NCBI GenBank assembly: GCA_022376515.1
Contig: WTXI01000014.1
Span: forward strand, 434,001-498,000
Length of the DNA: 64,000 bases
Source of the DNA: Lactifluus volemus
Lineage: Eukaryota; Basidiomycota; Agaricomycetes; Russulales; Russulaceae
Reading direction: 5' to 3'
In this document: piece by piece, positions 1 to 11,783 of the stretch
Numbering within the stretch: the first letter of the stretch is position 1
Layout of the letters: the number at the start of each line of letters is the position of its first letter
Notes under the pieces: generated by a model
What the model saw: the letters and a program-made list of their open reading frames with translations, nothing else
Database searches by the model: none
What the model was told of the DNA's origin: nothing
Translations under genes and position numbers: made by a program

Positions 1-3000
1 TAGTAGGTGTCGATGTGGGCGGTGGTGCTGAAGGTGCTGAAGGTGGTAGTGGTGGTGGTGGTGGTGGTACCGAGGAGGAGGTTGACTGTAGCGGTGGTGG
101 CAACACGACACGTTCGCGCTCGCCGTCCATCGGTTTCGCGCTTGGGCTTGCGGGTGGCGGCGGCATGGTCCGATGTGCAGTTTTCGGTGGTGACATGGTG
201 TTGCCTTGTCCCTGCATCGCGTGCGCCGTAGCATGCAGCATCTGCGACGCTTGTTGCGCTGGCGCTGGCGAAGGTGAGACCATACGGCCCGGAAGACCGC
301 GTGTTCGTACGGGTGAACCGAGCGGTGTTCCTCCTCCCGATTGGGAGGTGGATGATGAAGGCGGCGGAGGTTGGTTAGACTCGTTGAACGACGGCCCACG
401 AGAAGGGCGTTGGGCAGATGAGGGCGGCGGCAGAGGCCCATTACTGAACGGTGTCAAGGTTCGTTCATGAGGACCAGCGGGCGGGCCGGATGCCGGTCTG
501 CCGCGGTCCCTGTCGCGTTGTTCCCGTTCCCGATCACGATCACGCTCCCGCTCCCGGTGACGAGGTGATGGCGGCTCGCGCTCGCGTTCCCATTGCCGTG
601 GTGGAAGCTGAGTTCCGCTCCCCGACGATAGAGAGATTACCTCTGTCGTGGACGCTCGCGGTGGCTCTAGGTCACGTGGAGGTGCGAGACGTGGTCCATC
701 GTATGGGTGAAGCGGCGAAATTGACGGTGGCTGGGAGGAGGGTGGAGGTGCAGAGCTAGAGTTGTGGTGGTGATGATGTACGTGATGGTAATGCACATGG
801 TGATGGTGGTGTCCACTCGATGAATGGTGCGACTGTGGAGGTGGCAACGGTGGCCCTTGTCCAGGACCGACATGTGAGTCGGGACGAGAGTGCGGTAAGG
901 AGCGGGGAGGCGCATGCTGTGTTTGTTGTTGTGGTTGCTGTTGAATAATGTAATGCACCTGTTGCTGCTGCTGCTGCTGCTGTTGTTGTTGCTGCTGCTG
1001 CTTGAGCATCAGGAATTGAATCTCCCTTGCGCGTTCCATTTCGATCTCCTCGCCGCGTTCATCTCGCTCATACATGGGATCACTGGGCCGCGAGCCACCT
1101 TCGCTAGGTATCCAACCGTTAATCTTGGTACCATGAGGTGGGGGTGTCAGTGGGCGGCTGAATGGGCCTGCGTTGTGCTCCAGTTCGTGTTGCAGGCCCG
1201 ATGGACCAGGCGGATACCGACGCCGCGGCGGAGGTGCTTGTGGCGGCGGGCGTCCGAATGAGGACATGTCGAGCACGATCCCCATACTAGGAGGCGCCGG
1301 CGGCGCAAACGGTTCATAACGCGATGGCGGAGGCTCGGGGGCCATCTATGATTGAGGAGATAGTCAAGGTCATGCGTAATCTCTCCCGCAGACAATGAAG
1401 AAATGGAGGGAAATGCGCGTAGAGGAGGCGGCACATCTTTGCCACGACGACCAGATGACGATGCACTGTGAGGGTTTTTGTTGACAATCTCATAAAGTGT
1501 TGGCGGGAAGGGGATCTCATGTGGGAAAGGGGGAAGTCGCAGCACTATTCGAGTGTTAGTGTAGTAAGGGAATTGCGGGCTGAACGTACTTGGCTGTGGC
1601 TTTTCGGCAGCGCGACGGTCGCGCTCGAGCTTCCGACGCTTACGATTCGTTTCTGCAATCATTGTTGTCTGCAACTCGTCGCGTGCAAGCTGCGTTGGTG
1701 GGGAGCAATCATCAGCGAACTGCTAACAGTTTTACGTGGGTGAAGACTTGCCATCCACCAAGACCAAACAGCGTTCTCCTCCGCGCGTCTCCGCTTGAGA
1801 ATATTCGCGACTTCATAATTCCTACGGCGTGCGGCGAGTTCCATGCGCTTATCGCGCCTCCTCGACAGTTCTGAATGTAAATGCAGTAGCTCCGGATGAG
1901 ATCCTAAATGAAGATAGTGAGTTCTGTGCATGTAGGACACGGAGGGCGAACGATACGCACCATTCTCGACGAGCGCTTCCTCCCACGAGAGAGCCTCCAT
2001 CTTTTCGACGTAGACGCGCTCACGCAAGAGCGCAAACTTGAGTTCGATAGCGGCAAGTGCGTCAAGCGCCTCGGCGCGATGCTCGTGTTGTAAATCGGCC
2101 TCTGTCTCCGCGTCGGCTGCCTCGTCGTCCACCTCAGCATCATCTGCCTCAACGTCCTCAGGTTCCGGAGCTTCACCATCTGGCGCGTCCTCCGGGGCTG
2201 GGGACGGAGAAGGAGATGCACTCGGAGAGGGTACGATGGCCGCGCCCATGATAGATGCAACCACTGGTGGGGCCGAGGGTGCGGTGGCAATGGCTGCAGG
2301 GATGGATGTAGGCAGGCCGTTGACGGCGGGGGCCTGGGGGTCAGGTGGGTCCTCATCTACGTCCATGACGCCCTCCTCCACCTCCGGATCATCCTCTTCC
2401 GAGGCAGTTTCGTTCTCGCTTTCAGCATCGTCGGGTTCCGCCGCCTGGGCGGCCGGGTCGTCCTCGTCTTCTGTGAGGTCGGGAGTGGCTTCTTTGATGG
2501 CAGCTGTGGAAGTTGCTGGCGGAGGAGGGAGAACGTCGTCCTCAGCATCCTGTCCTGCCTCGGATTCGCCATCATCATCTTCGCCGCTATCGCTGAGAGA
2601 TTCGGGGCATGGGACACGCCGGCGGCGACGAGGGGTCACGTCATCAACGTCGACATCGTCTTCGTCTTCATCCCTTTCTTCTTCGTCCTCTGCATCATCG
2701 TCGATGATATCGCGTGATTTGGGTGCGCGGACGGCATTGGTAGAACGGCGGACGCCCGGCTGCTCCTCTTCATCCTCTTCCTCTTCCATAGGTCGGGGTT
2801 GAAGAGCAGGATCATCTTCTTCCTCCTCTTCTTCCTCTTCCTCCTCTTCCTCTTCTCCTTCTTCCTCATCTTGATCGTCTTCTATATCACCATCTTGTTC
2901 GGCGTTCTTGCGACTCTTTCTTTTATAATTCCAATCCCACTTTCGTTCGGGTCCAGAGCGTCGAGAGGCCTTTGGTGTTGGACGCGCGGCAGGTGTATCG

Positions 3001-3233
3001 CCTTTGGGGTCGTCGTCATCGTCATCTTCCGAGGGGAGGTTGGTCTTGTCGCCATCAACATCTTCGTCAGTTAGTTCTGACAGTTCGGAACTTGTGTCGA
3101 GTTGTTGGGTGTTAGACTTGTTGGCGGCAGTGTTATTAGAAGGCATCCTAGATTTTGACGATAAATGTGAAAGGGGTGGAGGAGATGGGGAGGGAGAAGT
3201 TAAAGGATCTGAAGAGGCCATTGACTTTGGCAT
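1..3233 (-). CDS. Sds3-like subunit of an Rpd3L-type histone deacetylase complex (partial, runs off left edge)
   Basis: The N-terminal part (about 3233 down to 2100) is Ser/Pro-rich and then extremely acidic, with a long Glu run and several Asp/Glu blocks. A helical Sds3/BRMS1-type segment follows at about 2085-1740: ALDALAAIELKFALLRERVY, EALSWEEAL, then HPELLHLHSELSRRRDKRME. One intron is clear at about 1961-1898 (donor GTGCGT, acceptor ATTTAG), joining VENG to SHPELL. Later exons read MIAETNRKRRKLERDRR, then a Pro-rich tail with poly-Gln (about 961-1005, CAG codons on the minus strand) and a His-rich stretch (about 760-830), and the frame leaves the window. By family knowledge Sds3 supports deacetylase integrity in Rpd3L/Sin3 complexes in the nucleus. 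Exon joins in the Pro-rich tail are uncertain. The start is the ATG at 3233; an upstream in-frame codon at 3341 is possible. Confidence 0.72.
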
Positions 3234-3351
3234 CGTGCTCGAGCTTTGACTGACCTCTGACCTCGACCTGGAACCCCCATCTATTATATCATGTGACTTT
3301 ATTCTCAGGGTCATCCCATCATCACACCGATCTCTAAGCACAAACTACAGT
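3234..3351. promoter_or_regulatory. Divergent promoter between the Sds3-like gene and msrA
   Basis: Only about 118 bp separate the two start codons, so both genes must share this bidirectional control region. I see no clear TATA box. Confidence 0.4.
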
Positions 3352-4062
3352 ATGTTGTCTCGTCTCTTATCCTTCATCACACGTAAACAGTCACGAACCA
3401 TGACAACAGCAACTTCTGTTCCAAAATCCCAAGTTGCAATATTTGCTGCTGGCTGCTTTTGGGGTGTCGAGCACATCTTTCTAAAGCAATGGCCCATCAA
3501 GGAGAATAAGGGCATCCTCAAATCAGCCGTTGGATACACTGGTGGACGCGCAGACTCGAACAATCCGACCTATCGTGATGTCTGCTCTGGAAATACGAAT
3601 CATGCCGAGGCATTGAGAATCGAATTTGATCCAAGCAAGGTCACGTATGATGAACTTGTCGGTCAGTCAGCTTATTCTGTTGATCGTCAAAACTGCCTTT
3701 CTGATGTGCTGTTGCTGGCAGAGTATTTCTATTGCACGCATGACCCGACAACCCTCAATTCTCAAGGCTTAGATCATGGCACTCGTCCGTTTGTTCCCTT
3801 TTTTTCGTTTTCAGTATTTGACAAATCCTACATATATGCAGAGTACCGCTCCGCCATATTCTTCAACACCACAGAGCAAGAGTCGATTGCCCGCCGCGTA
3901 ACGCAGGAGGTGCAGGAGAAACACTTTTCTCCAAAAGGGCAGCAGATTGTTACAGTCATAGAAGAGGCGGGACTCTGGTACGATGCTGAGGACTACCACC
4001 AAGAGTATCTGTTTAAGAACCCCTCCGGATACCAGTGTGCTACGCACAGACTCCACTGGTAA
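3352..4062 (+). CDS. msrA: Peptide-methionine (S)-S-oxide reductase MsrA, probably mitochondrial
   Basis: MsrA reduces methionine-S-sulfoxide in proteins and so repairs oxidative damage. The catalytic motif GCFWG sits near residue 35, in the context AIFAAGCFWGVEHIFLK. Also visible are VGYTGG, NHAEA, a QYRS-type motif and the C-terminal WYDAEDYHQEYLFKNPSGY. Two introns are inferred: 3662-3721 (GTCAGT...GGCAG) and 3785-3841 (GTCCGT...GCAG). Removing them joins LV to EYFY and HGT to QYRSAIFF, as expected for the family. Both introns are multiples of three without stops, so the unspliced frame is also open. The first 16 residues (MLSRLLSFITRKQSRT) are basic and hydroxylated with no acidic residue, like a mitochondrial presequence; an internal ATG at 3400 would give a cytosolic form. 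Confidence 0.93.
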   Translation: MLSRLLSFITRKQSRTMTTATSVPKSQVAIFAAGCFWGVEHIFLKQWPIKENKGILKSAVGYTGGRADSNNPTYRDVCSGNTNHAEALRIEFDPSKVTYDELVGQSAYSVDRQNCLSDVLLLAEYFYCTHDPTTLNSQGLDHGTRPFVPFFSFSVFDKSYIYAEYRSAIFFNTTEQESIARRVTQEVQEKHFSPKGQQIVTVIEEAGLWYDAEDYHQEYLFKNPSGYQCATHRLHW

Positions 4063-4442
4063 ACATTGATATTTAGAGTTGGAGTTTGTTGTTTGGTCTT
4101 TTAGGGTTTATGATGTAAAATAAGTAAAGAATACAAAGTAGTTAAAACGACAAAACATGAGACCGATGAGACACGAGCCTATTGCTTCCTTGAGTGTTTG
4201 ATCCACTCTCACGACCAAAATACAAAAAGGCGCCATCAGAGGTGTAAAGCCCGTCCCTTTAATGTAACAAGGTAGGGTTGTGCCGAACGGGCGATGTCAC
4301 CTTGCGTCCCATCCCGGAGGAGGATCGCAATCATCGCTCTGCACTACATTTCTCATCCACTGGCGTTTTGATCGTGGAAGAATCTGAGAAACAACCTTAA
4401 ACAAATCACTTGACTTTTATATACCCTAATTATTACGTCATC
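4063..4442. other. Intergenic: msrA 3' region and Nudix promoter
   Basis: This stretch has no credible ORF. It should hold the msrA terminator, in an AT-rich part around 4075-4150, and the upstream region of the next plus-strand gene. Confidence 0.5.
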
Positions 4443-5756
4443 ATGTTGGCCCAAACGATGACCGCTGCTACTCAGAAGAGCCTGATAGGCGTCCTCAATG
4501 TTTGCGACAACTTCCGTCCGCACCTCTCTCCAGAACCTCTTGTACCCTTTCTCCTAGCGCCTAATGTCCGCCCAGCCCTCGGCCTTCTCAGACCCGTCGT
4601 AGTCGCCGCTCTTCGCGCAGACAATGCCTGGCGTATCGCGCACGGCCACCCACTAGCATGGGACATTCTCACGTCCGCGGATACGAGTGAGAATCCACCA
4701 CCGTACATCGCATTTGCGCCTGCCTTGGCGAACGGTACCCCCGCCGCGCGCACTCAGGCCCTCGCAGAGACCCTCGAACGCTGGCGCGCCGCAGCCAATG
4801 GGGAAAGTGACATATTCTCGGGTGTAATCGGGGGCACGCGATGGCGGGCCGAGTGGTATGACGTATACCTCGCTCCGGGCGGAGCTCTGCGTGTGGACGG
4901 ACGTGACCCACTCAGCGTGCTCGAGATGTCTCACGATGAGTCCGGATACGTATTTTCGATGGAGCGCTCAGCGTGCGCATTGTTTGGTGTGGTCACGTAT
5001 GGCGTGCATATGACCGTGTATGAGCAAGCTGCGTCGAAGCACGATGAGGGCGAAAGCCAAATGCGCGTGTGGGTTCCACGGCGGGCCCTTACAAAGCCGA
5101 CGTACGTGTGTAATCACCGTGCACGTCTGGGTCGTCGTTGCTGACATGTATGCGTGGACGCATGTAAAGTTCCCCCGGTATGCTCGACAACTCGGTCGCG
5201 GGCGGCATTGCGGGCGGGACGTCCGCGTTGGACACGCTCGTCAAGGAGTCCGCGGAAGAGGCGAGCTTGAACCCCGAACTTGTGCGGAAGCGTGCGCGCG
5301 CAGTTGGTGCCGTGAGTTATTACCTTCAGACGACAGGTGGGTGGCTGCAGCCCGAAGTCCAATTTGTCTACGATTTGCGCCTCGAACCGGGCGAGGCGCG
5401 GCTTACACCGATGGATGGGGAAGTCGAGTCCTTCGAGGTCCGTCTTTATTTTTTCTCTCTATTCCTTTTTTTTGGTTTGTAAATCGGGGATGTGATGACG
5501 TGTGGTTGGTGGTATGTACAGCTTATGCCGCTCAGTGAGGTCCTTATGCGTATGCATGCAGGGGAGTTCAAGCGGAATTGTGCTCTTGGTACGTCACGCC
5601 CTATACTGCATGCAGGCATGATACCTACTTACGTATCTCAAAGTCCTTATCGATTTTATGGTACGCCACGGGTACTTGACGCCAGAGAATGAACCTCGGT
5701 ACCTCGAAATTAACCAGCGGCTTCATGGGCAGTTCGATATAGAGCGGTGGTACTAG
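4443..5756 (+). CDS. Nudix hydrolase with N-terminal DUF4743 (Tnr3 C-terminal/AtNUDT24 type)
   Basis: Four exons are inferred: 4443-5101, 5170-5437, 5522-5588 and 5644-5756. The N-terminal half matches the DUF4743 style (LLRPVVVAALR, then WRAEWYDVYLAPGG). The Nudix part follows: YGVHMTVYE, MRVWVPRRALTKPT, PGMLDNSVAGGIAGGTSALD and the Nudix-box region VKESAEEASL. The C-terminus reads IDFMVRHGYLTPEN, then INQRLHGQFDIERWY. Introns use GTACGT/AAG, GTCCGT/ACAG and GTACGT/AAAG and restore one frame. In yeast and plants this subfamily hydrolyses damaged thiamine-diphosphate derivatives; that substrate is a family inference here. The ATG at 4443 is the first in frame. A second, at 4458 (MTAATQ), is also possible. 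Confidence 0.87.
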
Positions 5757-5905
5757 ACCTAGAAAGATGTACACCATATGAGTTTTGTGCCAATGCTTAG
5801 ATTATTTGATACAGCAAAGCAACGTGGTCAAATTCGGCAAATTACTGACAGGCTCACACGACGCCATTTTCTTCATCCCTCGTCCGCATAGACAGTACCC
5901 CAGCC

Positions 5906-7640
5906 ATGTCCTCTACACAAAAACGTAGGAGAGTCTTATTTTCTTCCCATTTCTAACGCCGACCAAGCTTTCCCTAGCCCTTCCGTTCTACGTCACTTTC
6001 ACTGCTGGCGCTATTGCCGGCGTCTCCGAGATCCTCACCTTCTATCCTTTGGGTGCGCGAGCACCTTGTTAAATTGGCCCTTTCCACCTGCTTACCATCG
6101 CTGAACGCGCTGTCGTGCATCCATGTATGCGTGCTCACGCGTGCTCTAGATGTGGTCAGTACTCTTTCTCCATCAGAGAACGGCGGACCCGTTTTCGTTT
6201 GGATAGCGGTAATGATGGTAATGATGCCTTTCCCTTATTTTGTCCAGGTCAAGACTCGCATGCAGCTGGAACGTGGCAAAAGTTCTGCAGGTCTCCTCGG
6301 CTCCTTCCGTTCCATCATTCGCGAAGAAGGGTGCGTGTCATTGCTTTCGTTCCACTCCCACCTTTCGCGTGCTGAACTTCCCATTTTGATAGCTTCGGAC
6401 GTCTATACCGCGGTATGTAGAGATCCTTTTTAACCGTTGTACAATCCGACCCAAACTTGTCGTAAACAAGGTCTCGTACCCCCACTGCTGCTCGAAGCAC
6501 CCAAACGTGCCACGAAATTGTGCGCGTTTTTCCACCCTCTCGCTCGGGTTTTAAACTAATATATCCCAACTCAGCGCTGCGAATGACTTTTGGGGAAAAA
6601 CTTTTAGACAAATGTCTGGCGAGACCGAGATGACGAGGCAGCTTTCCATCATCACCGGATGTAGCGCGGGAGCGACCGAAAGCTTCGTCGTGGTACCCTT
6701 CGAGCTCGTCAAGATCAAGTACGACATTCTCGCCCTTTTACGTTGTGCTGTTCAGATCCGGTGACCATTGACCATCGCAGGTTACAAGACAAATCGTTGG
6801 CGAGTACCTACGGCGGACCTCTCGACGTCGTACGACAGGTTGTCCGGAAGGATGGCATCCTTGGGTTGTACACCGGCATGGAGGCGACATTCTGGCGGTG
6901 CGTCAAATTTCCAGGCTTGGCGTGGGATATGCCTACGTTAACGTGATATGCTGGCTGGTCAATGGCACAGGCACTTGTGGTGGAACGGCGGCTATTTCGG
7001 TTGCATCTTCCAAGTCAAGTCGATGCTCCCAAAAGCCGATGTTAGCTGCTCCCTTGTTCAGTACCCTAACTGGATAACTAAATGTGCCTCAGACACAGCA
7101 GGGACAATTCTTAAATAATTTCGTATCAGGGACTATTGGAGGTTTCGTCGGAACCGCTATTAATACCCCGTATGTTATGGGTTGTTCATACCTCCCCATA
7201 CTGGTGCTAATTCTCTCCCATCTAACCTACTAGATTCGACGTCAGCTGCCAATCCTTGTGCTCTTGATAATCACTTCAACTTATCCTTCCTCTGTAGGTT
7301 GTCAAGTCTCGCATCCAGGGTGCAGAAAAGGTTCCTGGTGCCATCCCGAAATACAACTGGACATACCCCGCGTATGTTCCCAGACCTTGAAAGCCTCTCG
7401 TTCAGGAAACTCATGTCCACGCAGACTAGTGACTATTTTCCGCGAAGAGGGTCCGGCGGCGCTATACAAGGGTTTCGTGCCCAAGGTACTAAGGCTAGCT
7501 CCCGGTGGCGGTGTGTTGTTGCTTGTGGTCGAGTTCACGCTGGGCGTGTTCCGGAAGGGTACGTCTTTGTAAAAGCGTATCTAAAACGCTGACCCCGTGA
7601 CGATGATGCTTTTCCAGCGCTGGGTCCGCCGTATATCTAA
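5906..7640 (+). CDS. Mitochondrial 2-oxodicarboxylate carrier (Odc1/Odc2-like, SLC25 family)
   Basis: This inner-membrane carrier family exchanges 2-oxoadipate and 2-oxoglutarate, linking lysine and tryptophan metabolism with the matrix. All three carrier repeats are visible: PLPFYVTFTAGAIAGVSEIL with YPLDVVKTRMQLE; LSIITGCSAGATESFVVVPF with FELVKIKLQDKS; and FVSGTIGGFVGTAINTPFD with VVKSRIQGAEK. The C-terminus is FRKALGPPYI. The gene is split into about ten exons. Two are microexons: 6150-6154 (5 nt, completing the D-V of the first signature) and 7234-7240 (7 nt, completing P-F-D of the third). Start ATG 5906; the first intron is 5925-5977. Substrate is assigned by overall similarity to Odc sequences rather than by single residues. 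Confidence 0.88.
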
Positions 7641-8735
7641 AATGACATAAGCTACACTAGCTTTGTCTTCCTACAAGACTACTAGTATTGTTACGTCGTT
7701 CTGGGGGTGGTTTGCACGGCGTTATGCTTTTGCTTTTAGTTATTTGGAATGACGGCAACTATCATCTTGCAACATGGTACTCTCTAACTGTTCTGATCGG
7801 CCTCGAATCTGCATGGCTGAGGGCGGTATACGCACTGGCCAAAACGTAGCATTCGAGTAAAATCGGGGTGACCATTGAACATCGTGGAGTAGGACGAGCC
7901 CAGCCACCTTGCTGTCGAGTGTTGTTCTGTGCTGAGTAGTTATACTCGAGTAGCATTTGAGCAACCTCGAGTAGCCCATTCTCCAGGGATCTAATCTCTT
8001 GTATGTCCTTAAATCTTGGCTTCCTGAATCTTATGGAAACGAATTGAGCAGGGGCGTAATATCTCATTTAGTCGTCAATTTCACTGCTGCCTAACTTACG
8101 TGTTCGTGAATTACTAACCCTCCCCCCCTACCAGATCACCCCCCCCTTCCGGATCACCCCTCTTCTGGATCAGTCACACACCATATTTCAGACTCTGATT
8201 GGCTGTTGCTAGTGCTAAGCATACCATTTTGGAAATATCATAAACTCTGACACAGCAGGTGTGACAACCACACTGTTTTTTTTATTTCACCACACTATGA
8301 TTTCTACCCAAAACATTCATGGAATATGATGACACATGGTACTAGATACTGTAGGTGAAATTCTGTGGTGATTGAGTGAGAAATGGGCAAGAAATTTGGA
8401 GTGATCCAGAAGGGGGTGTGATCCGGTAGGGAGGGAGCGTTAGTACCTCAGCGATTCACACATACAACTGTGAATTCCCGCTTTAGGGTTCGGCTAGGTT
8501 CGTGGGTCAGTGACTTTTTCCTCAAACGCTTCGTGTCGCTGGCGACATTCTTCGATGAGCCATCATAAGTAAGTAGGAAGTCCACTCACCTGCCATATTT
8601 TAGAAGTATCTGACTTCATGTTCACAAAACCTTAATAAGGCCCACTCGAGAGCCCATTAGCGATCCATCACTAGCTCATGTTCAAGCAGCATCGACATCA
8701 CTCGCCACTCACTTTCTGACACTTTTCCGATCCAA
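7641..8735. other. Intergenic region holding a MITE-like element
   Basis: No credible gene is present in 1.1 kb. Apart from the element at 8114-8443, the sequence is unique. The last 250 bp should contain the promoter of the F-box gene. Confidence 0.5.
8114..8443. mobile_element. MITE-like element with imperfect terminal inverted repeats and TA flanks
   Basis: The left end (CTAACCCTCCCCCCTACCAG then ATCACCCCC...GGATCA) and the reverse complement of the right end (CTAACGCTCCCTCCCTACCG then GATCACACCCCC...GGATCA) align over about 44 bp. Both ends are flanked by TA (8112-8113 and 8444-8445), as expected for a Tc1/mariner-type TA duplication. The 330-bp interior has no ORF, so it would be non-autonomous. 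Confidence 0.6.
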
Positions 8736-10242
8736 ATGGACGCGCTTTCTAAGATTCACGAGAATGGAAGGTGTGATATATTACCGGAGAGGACCAAGCA
8801 CCATTCGAGGACGGGGTACGTGCTACGTGCTGTGCTGACGACGATGATTTATTTATTATAGAGTTGCAGATCATATTTCACCACGTGTCACAATCGAGGC
8901 ACTCCCAGATAATGTTCTCCTGGAAATCTTCGAATTTTGCAGTCTTCACTCTTGGTTAGATTGGGCGAAGAGGTGGCACATCCTAGTTCACGTATGCCAA
9001 AGATGGCGATACGTCGTGTTTGCTTCCCCACTCGGACTCGATCTGCACCTTTTCTGCGGAGCGAGTACTCCTGTGAGGGAGACGTTGGATGTTTGGCCCC
9101 CCTTGCCTATCGAGATACAGTCGGGATCCAAACACTCGGATCTTGGGGATAACATCATTGCTGCACTCGAGCACCCCGACCGCATACGCATGATTTTCCT
9201 CAATAAAACAAGCATACCACTGGAGCGTTTGGTCACAGTGATGCAGGAGCCATTTCCTGTGCTGAAATTTCTTCTTCTTGAGTCCGATGTTTGGACCGTG
9301 CCAGCACCTCCCGATACTTTCTTAGGTGGATTCGCCCCTCGTCTACAATCACTCACTTTGAGGCGCATTCCATTACCGACATTACCTAAATTTCTTTTGT
9401 CTTGCAATGAGCTTTCTTGGCTTGACATTTCGCAGATGCCATCTGCTGGTTACATTTCACCCCAGGCGATGGTGACTTGCATATCCACCTTGAAAAGGCT
9501 CATGCACCTTTCCATCGTTTTCGAATCCCCGACTCCTTACCTTGACCGAAGAATCCGACATCCACCTCCATTGACACGCGCCGTCCTCCCCTCTCTCACC
9601 CACGTCCGATTCAAAGGTGTCAGCGAGTACTTGGAGGACCTCATGGCCCGAATCCACACTCCTTTCCTCGACAATGTCCATGTACAATTCTTCAATCAGC
9701 TCGTCTTTGATATCCACCAAATCCCTTTGTTCATCGATCATGCGCCGTTAATCAGCTCATATAATCAAGCGGAAATGGTCTTTACCCCTGACTCCGTCGC
9801 GATCGAGCTCTTTTTGTCAATGCGAACATCTCGATCCCTTAGCTGGGGAATCTCATGCAAAGGGTTAGATTGGCAAGTCTCGTCTATGGCACAAATATGC
9901 AGCCAATTTTCGTTCCTCCTGTCTGGCATCAAAGAGCTCCGCATTCAAGAGTGCGTTGCTATATGGGAACCAACTTGGCAAGTCGACACGGACGATACAC
10001 AATGGCTGGAACTTTTCCACCCGTTCACTTCTGTCCAGACCCTGCATATATGCAACAGGTTGCGATTACCCATCACAACATCACTCCAAGCGTTTGGAGG
10101 AGAGTTGGCCACAGAGGTATTACCTGCATTAGATGATCTTTACCTAGAGGGAGACCAACCATCTGCATTGGAGCAGCAGTACATCGAACCATTTATAACC
10201 GCACGTCAGCGTTCTCATCACCCCGTTGCTGTCCATCGCTGA
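8736..10242 (+). CDS. F-box-like protein with degenerate leucine-rich repeats
   Basis: Two exons: 8736-8815 and 8862-10242 (donor GTACGT, acceptor TTATAG). The second exon opens with an F-box: VTIEALPDNVLLEIFEFCSL, then a Trp-rich helix and HVCQRWRYVVFASPLGLDL. About 370 residues follow with LRR-like beta strands such as LQSLTLRRIPLPTLPKFLL and LSWLDISQMPS. F-box proteins of this Agaricomycete class are presumed adaptors of SCF ubiquitin ligases; the target is unknown. A decayed relative occurs at about 33070-33960. Confidence 0.78.
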
Positions 10243-10470
10243 AAAAGGCGAGAATTGTTGCGATGAAATTCGTCTGAGTTATTGCGTACAAATAAGTGCT
10301 AGTATACTTCGTTAGCGCTTCGTGTTTTCCGCAAACTCCTACTGATGCCTGCAATTGTTATTTCATGAATAGTCCAAACGTATGTGGATTTTTTGCATCG
10401 TTGTGGGTGCCCATTGAACATCGCCGAGTCGTGGCTTTACGTAAAATCATCTCTTATCTAAACTACTCGG

Positions 10471-11783
10471 ATGTCCCACCGCAAACGCAAATATCGACAA
10501 CGGTCGGACACTCACAGCAGTCAATACGACCAGCCAGATAGTCCGTTGTCAGCGCATGCAGATCCTACCCTTTTCATCGTTGCACACGAAGCAGATATCA
10601 TTCGAGGTCCGCAGGCGGCGCGCACTGCAGATTCACTCGAGGTTGGAATAAACGTTGATGGACAAGGAGGTTCGCGTATCGGTGATGGTTTGTTAAAATG
10701 GGAGAGGAGAAATGGATTAAGCAGGGATTCTGAGAGACACGATGTGTGGGTAGACAGGTGTGTAGTCTTTTATGCTATCAGATCTGGATCAAATTGCGGT
10801 CGTGCCATCTGTCTTTTTGGTGGGATACGTTTGAACAGACTATGAAATGATGCTCGAAGCTCCATCGTCGGATCTTCCTTCGGTAGTTTTTGTCGTCTCC
10901 GCTTTCACGGGTACGTTTTACGCTCACGCCTCTGTCCATCATACACACAGATACGATGCTCGCCTCCTCCTAGATGCACTCCCCACCTTAACAACCGACT
11001 CTCCGACCAGTCCAACCACCTCCAGAAATAATGAACCTTCACCACACGCACAAAGACCGGACTCTCCAGGCGGATGGTCGGACCTTCCCTCAGACTCAGA
11101 AGACACCTTCTTCCTCACCCCATCCGAAACCGCTGACCTCCACCGTACAAAACGTCTACGCCACCTCGACGACCTCCGCACCGCGCGTCTGCGCGCTCTC
11201 TCCCCAGACGACAACGACGACAACAACAACGCGGAAAACGGCGGCGGTGACCACGACCCGTGGGGTGGTAGCGACGAAGAGCCGCCGGATGAGACACAAA
11301 TAGAGCTGATGCGTCGGACGGCTTCACACGTCGCACGCGCTACTAACGATGCCCAGCTTCGTGCGCGCATACTCGCCCACCACGGTGCTGACCCCCGCTT
11401 TGCGTTCTTGCGCGGACGCTGGGCTCGTGCGTGGGTTCGTGCGCAGGCAGATGCGCGTCGTGAGGTGTTCGCGGAGCGAGAGGTGCAGAACGCTGGGGCG
11501 CTCGGGGGATTGACGGGGTACGGGAGCGGAGCGGAGCGAGAGCGAGGATGGTACCGGTGGTGGGGCAAGTGAAGAAGAAGGCACTGAGCATGCGCCGCCA
11601 GTACGCATGGGCGCAGTTCAGGATGCTCGTGATGAGGCCGTCCGGGGAGAAGCCGAGCCTACAGTTCGCGTGGTGCAAGAAGCCCGCCGAGCTAAGGCTC
11701 GAGAGTGGGCCGAGAAACGGCGTGCAGCCAAGGCTCTTGCCATGGCAGACTCAGACAGCGTCACAGGTATGAACTTGAATTAA
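10471..11783 (+). CDS. SURP-like (SWAP) domain protein, frame-broken near the C-terminus
   Basis: Exon 1 (10471-10757) ends GLSRDSERHDVWVDR. A 193-nt intron (10758-10950, GTGTGT...CACAG) joins it to YDARLLLDALP. A Ser/Asp-rich region follows, then a SURP-like block: IELMRRTASHVARATNDAQL and ARILAHHGADPRFAFLRGRW. The continuous frame stops at 11572. The downstream frame from about 11540 to 11783 is open and fits the family in charge pattern (ARRAKAREWAEKRRAAKALA). The switch falls in a GGAGC-type tandem repeat at about 11520-11550, where loss of one 5-bp unit would explain it; a missed intron is the alternative. The homologous role (pre-mRNA processing) is weak inference. Confidence 0.6.

Noticed and set aside
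2038..2802. Plus-strand Ser-rich 254-codon ORF
   Set aside because: It is the antisense shadow of the acidic, Glu/Asp-rich Sds3-like gene.
10939..11568. Minus-strand 209-codon Arg/Ser-rich ORF
   Set aside because: Antisense shadow of the SURP-like gene with typical GC-driven composition.
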